The notes beneath the pieces were generated by a model. That model made no database searches, had not been told where the DNA came from, and was given only the letters and a program-made list of their open reading frames with translations. Below are positions 39,467 to 48,541 of a DNA stretch of 64,000 bases, piece after piece; the first letter of the stretch is position 1; every line of letters begins with the position of its first letter. This DNA is from Virgibacillus_O xinjiangensis (GTDB taxonomy: Bacteria > Bacillota > Bacilli > Bacillales > Amphibacillaceae): assembly GCF_042643145.1 (NCBI RefSeq), contig NZ_JBHRSA010000031.1, positions 94,581 to 158,580 of the forward strand, in the 5' to 3' direction. Both the position numbers and the translations under genes were made by a program.

Positions 39467-40546
39467 TTAGTATTCGAGCCTGTTTTTCATTTTATCCAAC
39501 TCATCAATGAACGTATTGAACATTGGAATATCCATTTGCTGAGCAGAATCTGACAGGGCAACAGCCGGATCTGGATGTACTTCTGCCATGATTCCGTCTG
39601 CACCGATTGCCAAGCCTGCTTTTGCAGCCGGCAGAAGAATATCTCTTCTGCCAGTGGAATGGGTCACGTCCACCATGACAGGCAAATGTGTTTCCTTTTT
39701 GAGGATTGGAACCGCTGAGATATCCAGTGTATTCCTTGTCGCTTTTTCGTAAGTTCTGATTCCTCTCTCGCATAGGATAATATTTTCATTTCCGCGGGAG
39801 ATGATGTACTCTGCTGCATTGATGAATTCGGAAATCGTCGCAGATAATCCACGTTTCAAGAGAACAGGCTTATTGACATCCCCAGCAGCCTTCAGAAGTT
39901 CGAAGTTCTGCATGTTCCTTGCACCAATCTGAATCACATCCACATAATCAAGAGCTTTCTCAATATGTACAGGATTTACAATTTCACTTACAACAGCCAA
40001 GTCATATTTGTCTGCTGCTTCCTTCAAAATTTGCAATCCTTCTACTCCAAGTCCCTGGAAATCGTATGGAGAAGTTCTTGGCTTGAAGGCACCACCACGG
40101 AAAAGCTTTACCCCTTTTTTGCTGACCGCTTCGGCCACTTTTTCCACTTGGTCATAACTTTCTACAGAACATGGACCCATTACATACTGTGCAGTACCAT
40201 TGCCAATTTGGGTTCCCTTGATATCGATCACTGTGTCTTCAGGTTTCTTCTTCCTGGAAACAAGAAGGGCCTTACGGTTATCATCGATCTGCAATTCAAG
40301 GCTAGCCTTGAAAATTTCTTTGAAGATATGCTCAATGGTAGAATTTTCAAAAGGGCCATCATTATGTTCCGTGATATGATCGAGCATGGATCTTTCCCTA
40401 ACCGGATCAAACCTGTTCATGCTCTGCTTGGTTTTAATCTGCCCTATTTCTTGTACAAGCTCAGCACGTTGGTTGATCAAGTTGAGAATTTCGAGGTTAA
40501 CCTCGTCTAATCGGCCTCTTAGCTGGTCCATTTCATTTTGGCTCAT
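39467..40546 (-). CDS. aroA: Bifunctional chorismate mutase–DAHP synthase AroA
   Basis: A 359-aa fusion typical of Bacillus AroA(G): an N-terminal AroQ chorismate mutase (residues 1–90, LRGRLDEVNLEILNLINQRAELVQEIGQIK) joined to a type I-beta DAHP synthase (about 110–359, with GPCSVES at about 126, FRGGAFKPRTSPYDFQG and MVDVTHSTGRRD). It starts the shikimate pathway; the mutase domain binds prephenate and gives feedback control. GGGGAG precedes the ATG. In B. subtilis aroA follows ytxGHJ. Confidence 0.96.
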   Translation of the reverse strand: MSQNEMDQLRGRLDEVNLEILNLINQRAELVQEIGQIKTKQSMNRFDPVRERSMLDHITEHNDGPFENSTIEHIFKEIFKASLELQIDDNRKALLVSRKKKPEDTVIDIKGTQIGNGTAQYVMGPCSVESYDQVEKVAEAVSKKGVKLFRGGAFKPRTSPYDFQGLGVEGLQILKEAADKYDLAVVSEIVNPVHIEKALDYVDVIQIGARNMQNFELLKAAGDVNKPVLLKRGLSATISEFINAAEYIISRGNENIILCERGIRTYEKATRNTLDISAVPILKKETHLPVMVDVTHSTGRRDILLPAAKAGLAIGADGIMAEVHPDPAVALSDSAQQMDIPMFNTFIDELDKMKNRLEY

Positions 40547-40600
40547 CTAACTCCACTCCCCTAATTGTTTATTCATATATAATTTCAATAATTAGAAACC

Positions 40601-40629
40601 ATTATAACGAAGATAAAATGCTTTGTCAT
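40601..40629 (-). promoter_or_regulatory. Sigma-A promoter of aroA
   Basis: ATGACA (40624–40629) and TATAAT (40601–40606) on the minus strand, 17 bases apart, 55 bases before the ATG. Confidence 0.78.
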
Positions 40630-40720
40630 TACTTAGTTAAATTTTTTTTCATATTTTCGGTTAACAAATAAATTTCAGTCAAATTATCCCGAATTTTGCC
40701 CGAAAATTTTTCATGAGGCT

Positions 40721-40757
40721 AAAAAAACAATGCAGCCCGCCAGCGGAGCTGCATTGT
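40721..40757 (-). terminator. Terminator of ytxG–ytxH
   Basis: On the minus strand ACAATGCAGC…GCTGCATTGT (10-bp arms) followed by seven T, shortly after the ytxH stop. Confidence 0.88.
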
Positions 40758-40762
40758 TAGGT

Positions 40763-41197
40763 TTATACCTCTACGTTTTTCAGCTGTTCACTATCCTCGA
40801 TATATTCTTCTGTTGGGGCATCGGATACTCCTACTTCTCCGTCTTCCTTCTGATCTGCGGACTTTTTGGTGAACCTGTCCTGGAATGTCTTCGTCAGGTC
40901 TTTGGTTTTAGCGGAAGCATTGGTGGTTGTATCCATCGCTTTCCGTTTCAGTTCACTCCCTGTGGTATATGCACGGTCTTTCCAATTGGTGCTTTTCTCA
41001 GCTGCGATATCCTTCCACTCATAAGCACGGCCCTTCACCTGGCTGGCTCCCTGATTGATGTCCCCTCTCAGTTCCCTGCCGGATTTCGGTGCCAATACCA
41101 ATGCGGCTCCTGCGCCAATGATTCCTCCAATCAACGTGCCAATGACAAAATCTTTTGTGTTGATGGTGCTGTTGGATTGGTTGTTATTTTCTCCCAT
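40763..41197 (-). CDS. ytxH: General stress protein YtxH
   Basis: A 144-aa protein of the YtxH family: an N-terminal glycine-rich hydrophobic segment (about 15–35, FVIGTLIGGIIGAGAALVLAPKSG) with the LAPKSGRELR signature, followed by a polar helical region and an acidic tail. It is a membrane-associated stress protein of unknown molecular function. It shares an operon with ytxG behind a sigma-B promoter. Confidence 0.9.
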   Translation of the reverse strand: MGENNNQSNSTINTKDFVIGTLIGGIIGAGAALVLAPKSGRELRGDINQGASQVKGRAYEWKDIAAEKSTNWKDRAYTTGSELKRKAMDTTTNASAKTKDLTKTFQDRFTKKSADQKEDGEVGVSDAPTEEYIEDSEQLKNVEV

Positions 41198-41212
41198 CAG
41201 TAATTCCTCCCT

Positions 41213-41617
41213 TTATTTTTTTCTTTTATTCACCATATCCATGATGGCTGAACCCCATTTAACCGCTTGAGACACCTTTTCATCGTCTTGAGCGGAGGTC
41301 CGTGAGATACTATTGGATAATTGCTGCAGAGACAGATTGAAATCCTTGACCGTTTCACCGATTCCTTTAGCTCCGTCAAATAATCCATCCAGTTTGGAAG
41401 ACTTTTCGTTCATATCGTCTGCCAGTTTATTCGTTTTATTTAACAGTTCGGTGGTCTCTGTTGTAACTCCCCGAATCTGCTTATCCAAATCGTCAAGGGT
41501 TGTAGAAACTTCGTTCATCGTATTTTTGGCTGCTTTCAAGGTTATGACCACATATACCACGAGAACCACGAAGGCGATTGCAGCGATCAATGCAGCGATA
41601 TAAAGCATGATTTCCAT
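41213..41617 (-). CDS. ytxG: DUF948 general stress protein YtxG
   Basis: A 134-aa DUF948 protein: an N-terminal transmembrane helix (about 3–26, LYIAALIAAIAFVVLVVYVVITL) and a long coiled coil (about 27–115). It belongs to the sigma-B regulon in B. subtilis with ytxH and ytxJ. AAGGAGTGG precedes the ATG. No ytxJ follows ytxH here. The 250 bases upstream hold the sigma-B promoter and the murC terminator. Confidence 0.9.
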   Translation of the reverse strand: MEIMLYIAALIAAIAFVVLVVYVVITLKAAKNTMNEVSTTLDDLDKQIRGVTTETTELLNKTNKLADDMNEKSSKLDGLFDGAKGIGETVKDFNLSLQQLSNSISRTSAQDDEKVSQAVKWGSAIMDMVNKRKK

Positions 41618-41708
41618 GTGTTACCACTCCTTTAGTTGTTATGATGTCAGGTATAGTTTGGGCTTCATGGTTAATGCACGTAATAATTCCAAAATACCTT
41701 TATAAATG

Positions 41709-41734
41709 ATACCCCTATTTAACAGCTTTCAAAC
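41709..41734 (-). promoter_or_regulatory. Sigma-B promoter of ytxG–ytxH
   Basis: GTTTGA (41729–41734), 14-base spacer, GGGTAT (41709–41714) on the minus strand, a near-perfect general-stress promoter. In B. subtilis the same operon is sigma-B dependent. Confidence 0.85.
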
Positions 41735-41826
41735 CTTATTGATATGGAGGCCTATACATATATTTCAACAGGCCTGTCCTAAAATCCTGCTGATTCCGCA
41801 AGTTTTTATGTACAAACTGAAAATGT

Positions 41827-41863
41827 GAAAAAAGAGCCTGTTCTCTACTGCAGACTCTTTTTT
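41827..41863. terminator. Terminator of murC
   Basis: AAAAAAGAG-C-CTG…CAG-A-CTCTTTTTT, a symmetric hairpin with T-runs on both sides, directly after the murC stop on the minus strand. Confidence 0.82.
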
Positions 41864-41867
41864 CAAT

Positions 41868-43172
41868 TCATTTATTGACCTTGAGGTAATTTTCATAGGC
41901 CTCCTGGAATTTCTGGATATCTCCAGCCCCCATAAAGATCAATACACTATCCTTATATTGTTGCAGGACACCTATGCCATCCAGCTCAAGGACCACCGCA
42001 TCGTCTGTCAACTCTTTCAAATCATTGATGGTCAGCTTTCCAGACTGTTCCCTTGCAGACCCGAAGATATCACACAGGTATATGTGATCAGCCAGGTTCA
42101 GGCTATCAGCAAAGTCTTGGAGGAAGGTTTTCGTCCTGGTAAATGTATGTGGCTGAAAGATGGCAATTACCTGCTTTTCAGGATACTTCTTACGTGCCGC
42201 ATCGATGGTAGCCGTTATTTCTTTGGGATGATGGGCATAATCATCCACTAATAGCTGATCTCCCACCTGTTTCTCTGTGAAACGGCGTTTGACACCTCTG
42301 AAGCTGCTTAATTGCTTGATTGCATCGGTGTTGATATCTTCATAGTGGCAAATGGCTATTACTGCCAGGGCATTTAATACATTATGGTTCCCATACATCG
42401 GAATGGTGAACGTGTCATAAAATGTATTTCTTACAAAGACATCAAATTCGGTTCCTGTTTCTGTTTCCCTCACATTTTGTGCTTGAAAATCATTGGTGTC
42501 GAGGAATCCATAATAGACAACAGGAACCTTAGCCTGGATTTGCTGCAGTTTCTCATCATCACCACATGCAATAATACCTTTCTTCACTTGATCCGCCATC
42601 GACTGGAAGGCATCGAATACATCATCAATGCTCGTAAAATAATCAGGATGGTCGAAGTCGATGTTGGTCATGATGGCATAATCCGGCTCGTACTTCAGGA
42701 AATGACGCCGATATTCGCATGCTTCGAACACAAAGTAGTCGCTATCCGCATGCCCTTTGCCTGTGCCATCTCCAATCAAATAGGAAATAGGATAGGTTTC
42801 ATTCAGCACATGCGCCAAAAGCCCTGTCGTGGATGTCTTGCCATGTGCACCTGTAACGGCGATACTGGTGTATTGCTTCAGCCACTCACCGAGGAACTCA
42901 TGATACCTGTAATAAGTAACTCCCTGCCTTTTGGCTTCCTGTATTTCCGGGTGGTCATCTGAAAAGGCATTTCCTGCAATGACCGTATAATTTTCTTTGA
43001 TGTTATTTTCTGAGAAGGGATAGATTGGAATGCCCTTTTCTTCCAAGGCTTTCTGTGTATAAAATACCTTTTCTATATCGGAACCCTGCACCGTCTCCCC
43101 CGAATCGTGGAGAATATGTGCTAGGGCACTCATTCCAGTTCCCTTTATACCAATAAAATGGTAAGTTGTCAT
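41868..43172 (-). CDS. murC: UDP-N-acetylmuramate–L-alanine ligase MurC
   Basis: A 434-aa ATP-dependent ligase adding L-Ala to UDP-MurNAc, the first peptide step of peptidoglycan synthesis. The N-terminal Rossmann motif HFIGIKGTGMSALA, the ATP loop VTGAHGKTSTTGLL (about 107–120), FEACEYRRHFLKYEP (about 150) and YAHHPKEI in the C-terminal domain are intact. The neighbour sftA follows the usual Bacillus order, with one gene inserted between. Confidence 0.97.
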   Translation of the reverse strand: MTTYHFIGIKGTGMSALAHILHDSGETVQGSDIEKVFYTQKALEEKGIPIYPFSENNIKENYTVIAGNAFSDDHPEIQEAKRQGVTYYRYHEFLGEWLKQYTSIAVTGAHGKTSTTGLLAHVLNETYPISYLIGDGTGKGHADSDYFVFEACEYRRHFLKYEPDYAIMTNIDFDHPDYFTSIDDVFDAFQSMADQVKKGIIACGDDEKLQQIQAKVPVVYYGFLDTNDFQAQNVRETETGTEFDVFVRNTFYDTFTIPMYGNHNVLNALAVIAICHYEDINTDAIKQLSSFRGVKRRFTEKQVGDQLLVDDYAHHPKEITATIDAARKKYPEKQVIAIFQPHTFTRTKTFLQDFADSLNLADHIYLCDIFGSAREQSGKLTINDLKELTDDAVVLELDGIGVLQQYKDSVLIFMGAGDIQKFQEAYENYLKVNK

Positions 43173-43258
43173 ATAAGAACCTCCAAATTAACATGAAAAG
43201 GATTAAACGAACCCTTACATATTCACTGTTTCAGCTAAAATGCCAATGATATTGCCAT

Positions 43259-43267
43259 ATTATATCA
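43259..43267 (-). promoter_or_regulatory. Extended -10 promoter of murC
   Basis: TGATATAAT on the minus strand, about 85 bases upstream of the murC ATG; TTGTTC lies 15 bases further upstream. Confidence 0.55.
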
Positions 43268-43281
43268 GAATTTATACAGGA

Positions 43282-43304
43282 ACAAAATAAACGATCCGTT
43301 TATT
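43282..43304 (-). terminator. Weak hairpin after the nicotinate PRTase gene
   Basis: AATAAACG–GAT–CGTTTATT followed by TTG on the minus strand, overlapping the stop codon. Short, AT-rich and with a poor T-run. Confidence 0.4.
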
Positions 43305-44415
43305 ATACGTCCCCGTAATACTTGACTTCTTCCAGTCTCGGATTCGGACGGTAACGACGGCCTTCCTTAGCCTCTGGTGTCCCGTTCAACAGTACATTAT
43401 CACCGGTGAAGCCAATGTTAATTTTCAACAGATTCCTGCCTACGCCGTAAATATCAACCGGTACACCAGCCCTTTCGAATTCTGCAATCCTCGTCTCATT
43501 GAAACCGCCAGTAGCGACAATCTGTACATGGGAGTATCCTTCTTCATCCAAGGCTTTCCTCAAAGCGAAGATCAACTCGGGATTGACACCTCGAGGGTCG
43601 AAAGTCCCCATAAGGTGATGATTCCTTAAGAAGTATTTATCGACCAACGTACGGGAAGTATCCAACCGAACGGATTTCAAATCATCTCCAAATTCCCTTG
43701 CAACTTTCAGGGAATCCGTGATGACATCATTATTATAGTCAACCAAAGCAGCAAGTTCATCTTCCGGGAACATATCATGATACGCTCTGCACGCTGCTAC
43801 AATGTCTCCCCGGTACATCTGGATCAAGGCATGCGGCATGGTACCCATCCCTTCTTTTCCCCACCATTCATTCATCGCATGGGTTGCCTGGGCGGTGGAG
43901 CCTCCGATAAATGCTGCATAACCATCTCCTGCCTGCTGCGTATAATGGTCATCACGATCTCCCATAAAAATGACAGGCTTCTGCTTGCCGGAGGTTCGAG
44001 CTGCTTTTACCACATTGTATACATTCGTTGCTACGGATGTTCTTCTCGCAAGAATTCCATCAATGATTCCTTCCAGATAGCCGAATTGCTGATAAGAGCC
44101 GGAAACGGTCATAACTGTTTCAAAAGGCTTCACCTTGTCTCCATCCTTCAGTGAATGGATCTTCAACGTTTCCGGTCTGTCTGCAAAGGTATGCAGGAGG
44201 GCAATTGCTTCATCCGTCCCGCACAGAACAGCTTCTTCTTTTTGAAAAAACTGCATGGTAATATAATTATCGGGCAGCTTCTCCTCTGCAATCTTTTTGG
44301 TTTTCAAAAAATAGACGGCAGAGAACCATCCCTCTTTGATCCGTTCATCAAATTTGAACGTCTTGTTCGTCAGTCTTTCGATTTTACCGGAAAGCTTCTG
44401 TTCTATTTCCTTCAT
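43303..44415 (-). CDS. Nicotinate phosphoribosyltransferase family protein
   Basis: A 370-aa protein of the type II phosphoribosyltransferase (NAPRTase/QPRTase-like) fold. It has TFDPRGVNPELIFALRKALDEEG and VATGGFNETRIAEFERAGVPVDIYGVG (about 305–331), the PRPP-binding end of the barrel, and a histidine in GSTAQATHAMNEWWG. It is clearly shorter than the canonical PncB (about 490 aa) and belongs to a compact branch. It probably converts nicotinate to nicotinate mononucleotide in NAD salvage, but related enzymes act on other pyridines. It lies between sftA and murC, where B. subtilis has no such gene. Confidence 0.78.
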   Translation of the reverse strand: MKEIEQKLSGKIERLTNKTFKFDERIKEGWFSAVYFLKTKKIAEEKLPDNYITMQFFQKEEAVLCGTDEAIALLHTFADRPETLKIHSLKDGDKVKPFETVMTVSGSYQQFGYLEGIIDGILARRTSVATNVYNVVKAARTSGKQKPVIFMGDRDDHYTQQAGDGYAAFIGGSTAQATHAMNEWWGKEGMGTMPHALIQMYRGDIVAACRAYHDMFPEDELAALVDYNNDVITDSLKVAREFGDDLKSVRLDTSRTLVDKYFLRNHHLMGTFDPRGVNPELIFALRKALDEEGYSHVQIVATGGFNETRIAEFERAGVPVDIYGVGRNLLKINIGFTGDNVLLNGTPEAKEGRRYRPNPRLEEVKYYGDV

Positions 44416-44490
44416 TATTAAGTACTCCTTAACTGTATTCTTCCTTTATCTTATATAAATTCCAGCTGTATCACAAGGCTTTTAACTTTT

Positions 44491-46956
44491 CTACTCGGCC
44501 TGGGACGGACTAATCAGGACCTCTCTCGGCTTACTTCCATTCTGGCCGGAAATGATCCCTCTGTTCTCAAGAGAATCGATCAGCCGTGCGGCACGGTTAT
44601 AGCCAATTTTGAAATGTCTCTGCAATAAGGAGGTGCTTGCACTGTTCTGCTGAAGAACAAATTGCATAGCTTCCTCCAGTAAATCGTCTTCTTCTTCATC
44701 AATGACTGCCTGCTCAAGGAGCTGTTCTTTTTCAAACAGGTATACAGGTTCAGCAATACTTCGCGCATGACTTGTCACCCGCTCTACTTCATCATCGGAG
44801 ACAAACGGGCCTTGAAGCCGTATGCTTTTCCCTGCCCCATTTTCTATGAACAGCATGTCCCCTTTGCCCAACAGTTTCTCAGCACCACTTGTATCGAGGA
44901 TGGTCCGGGAATCTACCTGGGAAGATACACTGAAAGCGATCCTGGTCGGGATATTCGCTTTGATCAGCCCGGTAATGACATCGACGGAAGGCCGTTGTGT
45001 GGCTAAGAGCAGATGGATACCACAGGCACGTGCTTTCTGGGCAATTCGGCTGATGGAATCCTCTACATCTTGAGGAGAGACCATCATTAGATCTGCCAGC
45101 TCATCGATTACGATGACGATATACGGCATTTTATCTTGCAGTCTGTTCTGATCAGTTATTTTTTGATTATATCGTTCAATATCCCTAACGCCCTCTTCCA
45201 CAAATTTCTCATATCGGTCTTCCATCTCTTTTACCGCCCACTTCAGGGCAGCAGTTGCAGCTTTGACATCTGTTATGACTGGAGAGACCAAATGAGGTAT
45301 CCCATTATATGGAGCCAATTCCACCATTTTCGGATCAATCAGCATAAACTTCACATCCTCATGGTGAGCCTTATAGATCATGCTGATCAAAATGGTATTG
45401 ATGCACACACTTTTACCCGACCCGGTGGCACCTGCTATCAGTCCATGCGGCATTTTTTGGATATTCGTGACCAAAGGTGTCCCTTCGATACTGACACCCA
45501 ATGCGATGGTTAACGGGGAAGTACTTCTTTGGAAAGCTTCTGTTTCAAAGACGCCCTGAAGGCCGACCATCTCGGCTTTGGGATTCGGTATTTCAATCCC
45601 TATAGTATTTTTGCCGGGGATCGGTGCTTCAATGCGAATATCCCTAGCGGACATATTCAACTTCAAGTCATCGCTGAGGTTCTTGACCTTGCTCACCTTC
45701 ACACCAAGCTCCGGCTGGACCTCGAATCGAGTAACCGATGGACCCTGTGTAGCATTGACCACCTTCGCTTTCACATTGAAATGTATCAGGGTTTGTTCTA
45801 GCAATCTCTGCTGCTCTTCCACCCATTTAGCGTCCTCATTCGATTTAAGCACAGGATCGTCCAAAAGATGGTAAGGGATGGACGTGATTTGCTGCTTCTG
45901 TCTATCCTGGCTTCTTCTGATTTCCGCCTTCCGTCTCTCCTGTTCTGCTTTTCTCTCGCGGTCAAACTGCCTTTTCTTATCCCTTGGTGTCATAATGACA
46001 TTAAAAGGAGTGGTGCTATTCGGCCGGTCTGCAGAGGAGTTTTCTGCCCTTTTATCTTCTCCTGCCTTGAGTGTAGGAGCAGGTGAGAGCTTCTCTTCTC
46101 CCCGGGTCTGCTGTTTTTTTTCAGCCTCTTCCTTTTTAATTCCCATCTCATCCTCAGTCAATCTTTGCGATTGGTCGGTTCCTGCTGTAGGGTCCATTTC
46201 TTCGTAAGAGGATGTGTAACTATCCTGGTGATGGTCCTCTTGTATTATCTCTTCTTCCACATCCTGAGAATCTTCCTCTATTATCTCTTCTTCCACATCC
46301 CGAGGATCTTCGTCTATTATCTCTTCTTCCTCATTGTCTTGGGCACTTTCAGGTATCTGTCTGGATGAACGAAGAAGAGAATGAATCTCATTGTCCTGGT
46401 CCAATTCCTGTTCTTCCGGTGAAAAGCCTTCTCCTGTATGTAATAGCTCGTTCTCTGGAGTTTTCTCTTCTTGCACCTCTTTCCTGTCTTCTTTCTTTCG
46501 GACAAAGGTAGGAACACTCGCCAAGTCCTTATCTTTCCGATAACCATAGATAGGGGAAGGAACGTCTGAAGGTTCAAAAGGAACTTCTGGGTCCTTCTTA
46601 TAAATTTTTCGTTCCATCTTTTGCTTTTCTTTAGGGGAACTAAAGAAATTTTCACTTTCTGTATAGTTCCTCTCATGCTTGTCTTCTTGTTTCCCCTCTT
46701 TCTTTTCTGGTTGCTTATATCTGGGAGGCTCCGGTTTTTTCCTAGGTCTACCACTGGTCTGCAGCTTCTCTTCATCAGGGATGACAGGGAAGCGGAAGGA
46801 TTTGTTTTCCGGATATTGATACACTGTCTTCGCCTGAAGATTGCTGTAGCCGGGTTTTGACTTCTTACCCGGTTCCTGTTCATTTTCCTGTTGTACTTCC
46901 TCTTCTTCTCCAAATAGGCCTTTTAGTTTCTTGTACCATTTCTCCCACACAAACAT
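44491..46956 (-). CDS. sftA: DNA translocase SftA (FtsK/SpoIIIE family)
   Basis: An 821-aa soluble FtsK-like motor that clears chromosomal DNA from the closing septum in Bacilli. The N-terminal half (about 1–330) is charged, low-complexity and disordered, and includes a 12-residue acidic tandem repeat. The motor domain has Walker A GATGSGKS (about 493), Walker B IVIVIDELADLMM and the C-terminal winged-helix gamma domain (about 755–815), which reads SKO-type DNA polarity sequences. There are no transmembrane helices, distinguishing it from SpoIIIE. Length is shorter than B. subtilis SftA (952 aa), the difference lying in the linker. Confidence 0.94.
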   Translation of the reverse strand: MFVWEKWYKKLKGLFGEEEEVQQENEQEPGKKSKPGYSNLQAKTVYQYPENKSFRFPVIPDEEKLQTSGRPRKKPEPPRYKQPEKKEGKQEDKHERNYTESENFFSSPKEKQKMERKIYKKDPEVPFEPSDVPSPIYGYRKDKDLASVPTFVRKKEDRKEVQEEKTPENELLHTGEGFSPEEQELDQDNEIHSLLRSSRQIPESAQDNEEEEIIDEDPRDVEEEIIEEDSQDVEEEIIQEDHHQDSYTSSYEEMDPTAGTDQSQRLTEDEMGIKKEEAEKKQQTRGEEKLSPAPTLKAGEDKRAENSSADRPNSTTPFNVIMTPRDKKRQFDRERKAEQERRKAEIRRSQDRQKQQITSIPYHLLDDPVLKSNEDAKWVEEQQRLLEQTLIHFNVKAKVVNATQGPSVTRFEVQPELGVKVSKVKNLSDDLKLNMSARDIRIEAPIPGKNTIGIEIPNPKAEMVGLQGVFETEAFQRSTSPLTIALGVSIEGTPLVTNIQKMPHGLIAGATGSGKSVCINTILISMIYKAHHEDVKFMLIDPKMVELAPYNGIPHLVSPVITDVKAATAALKWAVKEMEDRYEKFVEEGVRDIERYNQKITDQNRLQDKMPYIVIVIDELADLMMVSPQDVEDSISRIAQKARACGIHLLLATQRPSVDVITGLIKANIPTRIAFSVSSQVDSRTILDTSGAEKLLGKGDMLFIENGAGKSIRLQGPFVSDDEVERVTSHARSIAEPVYLFEKEQLLEQAVIDEEEDDLLEEAMQFVLQQNSASTSLLQRHFKIGYNRAARLIDSLENRGIISGQNGSKPREVLISPSQAE
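46244..46332 (-). repeat. 36-bp tandem repeat in the sftA linker
   Basis: Units start at 46244, 46280 and 46316; the third is partial. Each encodes an acidic block of the form E-E-E-I-I-x-E-D-x-x-D-V, in frame with sftA. Such repeats typically vary in copy number between strains. Confidence 0.8.
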
Positions 46957-47047
46957 TCACTCATTTCTATTATTCTTAATTTCCATATGAGGATTATTTT
47001 ATCAGTTTTCCCCTGTAAATTGAATATGGGTTCTCACTGGTTTCATG

Positions 47048-47085
47048 AAAAAACAACCCTCGTAACTTATTACTCAGGTTGTTTT
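47048..47085 (-). terminator. Terminator of the ytpP–ytpQ–ytpR operon
   Basis: On the minus strand AACAACC…GGTTGTT with an internal GTAA/TTAC pairing, followed by five T, shortly after the ytpR stop. Confidence 0.8.
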
Positions 47086-47090
47086 TCAGC

Positions 47091-47693
47091 CTAAAAGTCA
47101 AATGCTTCTCCTGTCTTGTAAGAATCATCCAATACATATATTCCCTTTTCTTTTGGTGCATTCGGGATACCGAGCTCTTTTTGGGAACATATCATACCAT
47201 TCGAAGGTACGCCCCTGAGTTCTGTGGGTTTGATTTCCATCCCACTCGGCATGGTAGCTCCTACCTTGGCCACGACCACTTTCTGTCCCTTCTCTACATT
47301 TGGGGCACCACATACAATTTGGAGCTGCTCGTCACCGACATCCACCTGACATACGCTCAATTTATCTGCGTTTTCATGGCCTTCCTTCGTTTCTACATAT
47401 CCGACAACAAACTTAGGGCTGAGATCGAAGTCAAGGGAGTCTTCCAACCCATTTTCTTTGAAAAGTGCTTCTAACTCACCCAAAAACTTATCAGTCAGTG
47501 TGATTTTCCCTGCCCCTTGCAAATTGAGGTGCTCGCTTGCGCGGAAGATATTGTAGCCAAGGACGTCCCCTCCCTTGCCGGTTATTCGGACAATAGGACC
47601 ATACGATTCATGTGAAACTTCGTACCGGTCCCCTTCTTTCAACGGAATGATTAACACATCTCCGACTCCTCTAGGGTTATGAAAAACAAACAT
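47091..47693 (-). CDS. ytpR: YtpR family tRNA-binding domain protein
   Basis: A 200-aa protein. The C-terminal half (about 90–198) is an EMAP/Arc1-type OB-fold tRNA-binding domain, with VGYVETKEGHENADKLSVCQVDVG, IVCGAPNV and GVPSNGMICSQKELG, similar to the N-terminus of bacterial PheT. The N-terminal DUF4479 domain (about 1–85) is specific to YtpR. The role in translation is inferred and not proven. It is the last gene of ytpPQR. Confidence 0.93.
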   Translation of the reverse strand: MFVFHNPRGVGDVLIIPLKEGDRYEVSHESYGPIVRITGKGGDVLGYNIFRASEHLNLQGAGKITLTDKFLGELEALFKENGLEDSLDFDLSPKFVVGYVETKEGHENADKLSVCQVDVGDEQLQIVCGAPNVEKGQKVVVAKVGATMPSGMEIKPTELRGVPSNGMICSQKELGIPNAPKEKGIYVLDDSYKTGEAFDF

Positions 47694-47710
47694 ATAATCC
47701 TCACTCTTTC

Positions 47711-48517
47711 TTATTTATTTTCCGGACGGTTTTTTGCAAGTATAAAGATTGGTGTCAACTTTTTATCTTCGTAAACCAGAGCCAATGAAGTAATCGGTAT
47801 CCGTCCTTCTGCAAAAAACTTCATGGTCATTTGTGCCAGTATATCATAACCGGTCTTATTCTCGACGTCAGCTATGATGAGGACATCTTGATGAGGAACG
47901 GCTACTGCCATTTCACCTTTTGCATTAGCCTTCATTTCCTCCAGGAAAGCTTCATTGAGGATCCGGCTGGCATCATACCCATCCTGATTCGCAACAAAAT
48001 AGAAGTCATTTCCGGCGACCGTATCTTTTTTATAGTCTACAGATAGAGATCGCAGGTTAAAAGAAGCGATTTCTTCCAGCCTGTTGTTCGTCCACCCTTC
48101 CTTGTCCAAGAGAGTCTCATCAATTAACTGATAGGATTTGCCAAGGTCAACCGCATAATAGATTCTCGTTTCTGCTGTATGTTCTTTTGTAACTAGTTTG
48201 GCTCCACCCTTTGTCTCTTGAGGAAAAGATGTCGATCGAATGACTGGATAGATGCTTTTTTCCTTCCCTTTTAGCTGAACTTCCTGGTTCATGACATGCA
48301 ATGCCTCATTGATATGCTCTTCCAACTCATCTATTGCAGCTTCGCCTTGTTCATTATATTTGGTTATAATGCTTGGCAGAGAAACGGTCATCCCTTTCCC
48401 TGTATCCTGCCATTCAACCCGCAGTGTATCCTTGTCTCTGTCGTAAGAGGTGCGGTATTTCTTTTCAGCCAGCCTTTCTTCCAGTATTTTCTTCAGTTTT
48501 ATACTGGTCATTTTCAC
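47711..48517 (-). CDS. ytpQ: UPF0354 protein YtpQ
   Basis: A 268-aa cytoplasmic protein of the DUF1444 family. The strongly conserved segments HTAETRIYYAVDLGKSY (about 113–129) and DGYDASRILNEAFL (about 184–197), and the SVPHQDVLI-like block (VPHQDVLIIADV), match B. subtilis YtpQ almost residue for residue. Function is unknown. The start GTG 48517 (MKMTS as in B. subtilis) follows AAGGAG; ATG 48511 is an alternative. Confidence 0.93.
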   Translation of the reverse strand: MKMTSIKLKKILEERLAEKKYRTSYDRDKDTLRVEWQDTGKGMTVSLPSIITKYNEQGEAAIDELEEHINEALHVMNQEVQLKGKEKSIYPVIRSTSFPQETKGGAKLVTKEHTAETRIYYAVDLGKSYQLIDETLLDKEGWTNNRLEEIASFNLRSLSVDYKKDTVAGNDFYFVANQDGYDASRILNEAFLEEMKANAKGEMAVAVPHQDVLIIADVENKTGYDILAQMTMKFFAEGRIPITSLALVYEDKKLTPIFILAKNRPENK

Positions 48518-48541
48518 CTTGCAACAACTCCTTTGGCAGTA

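Noticed and set aside
46244..46332. CRISPR-like repeat array
   Set aside because: Units are directly adjacent without spacers and are in frame inside sftA.
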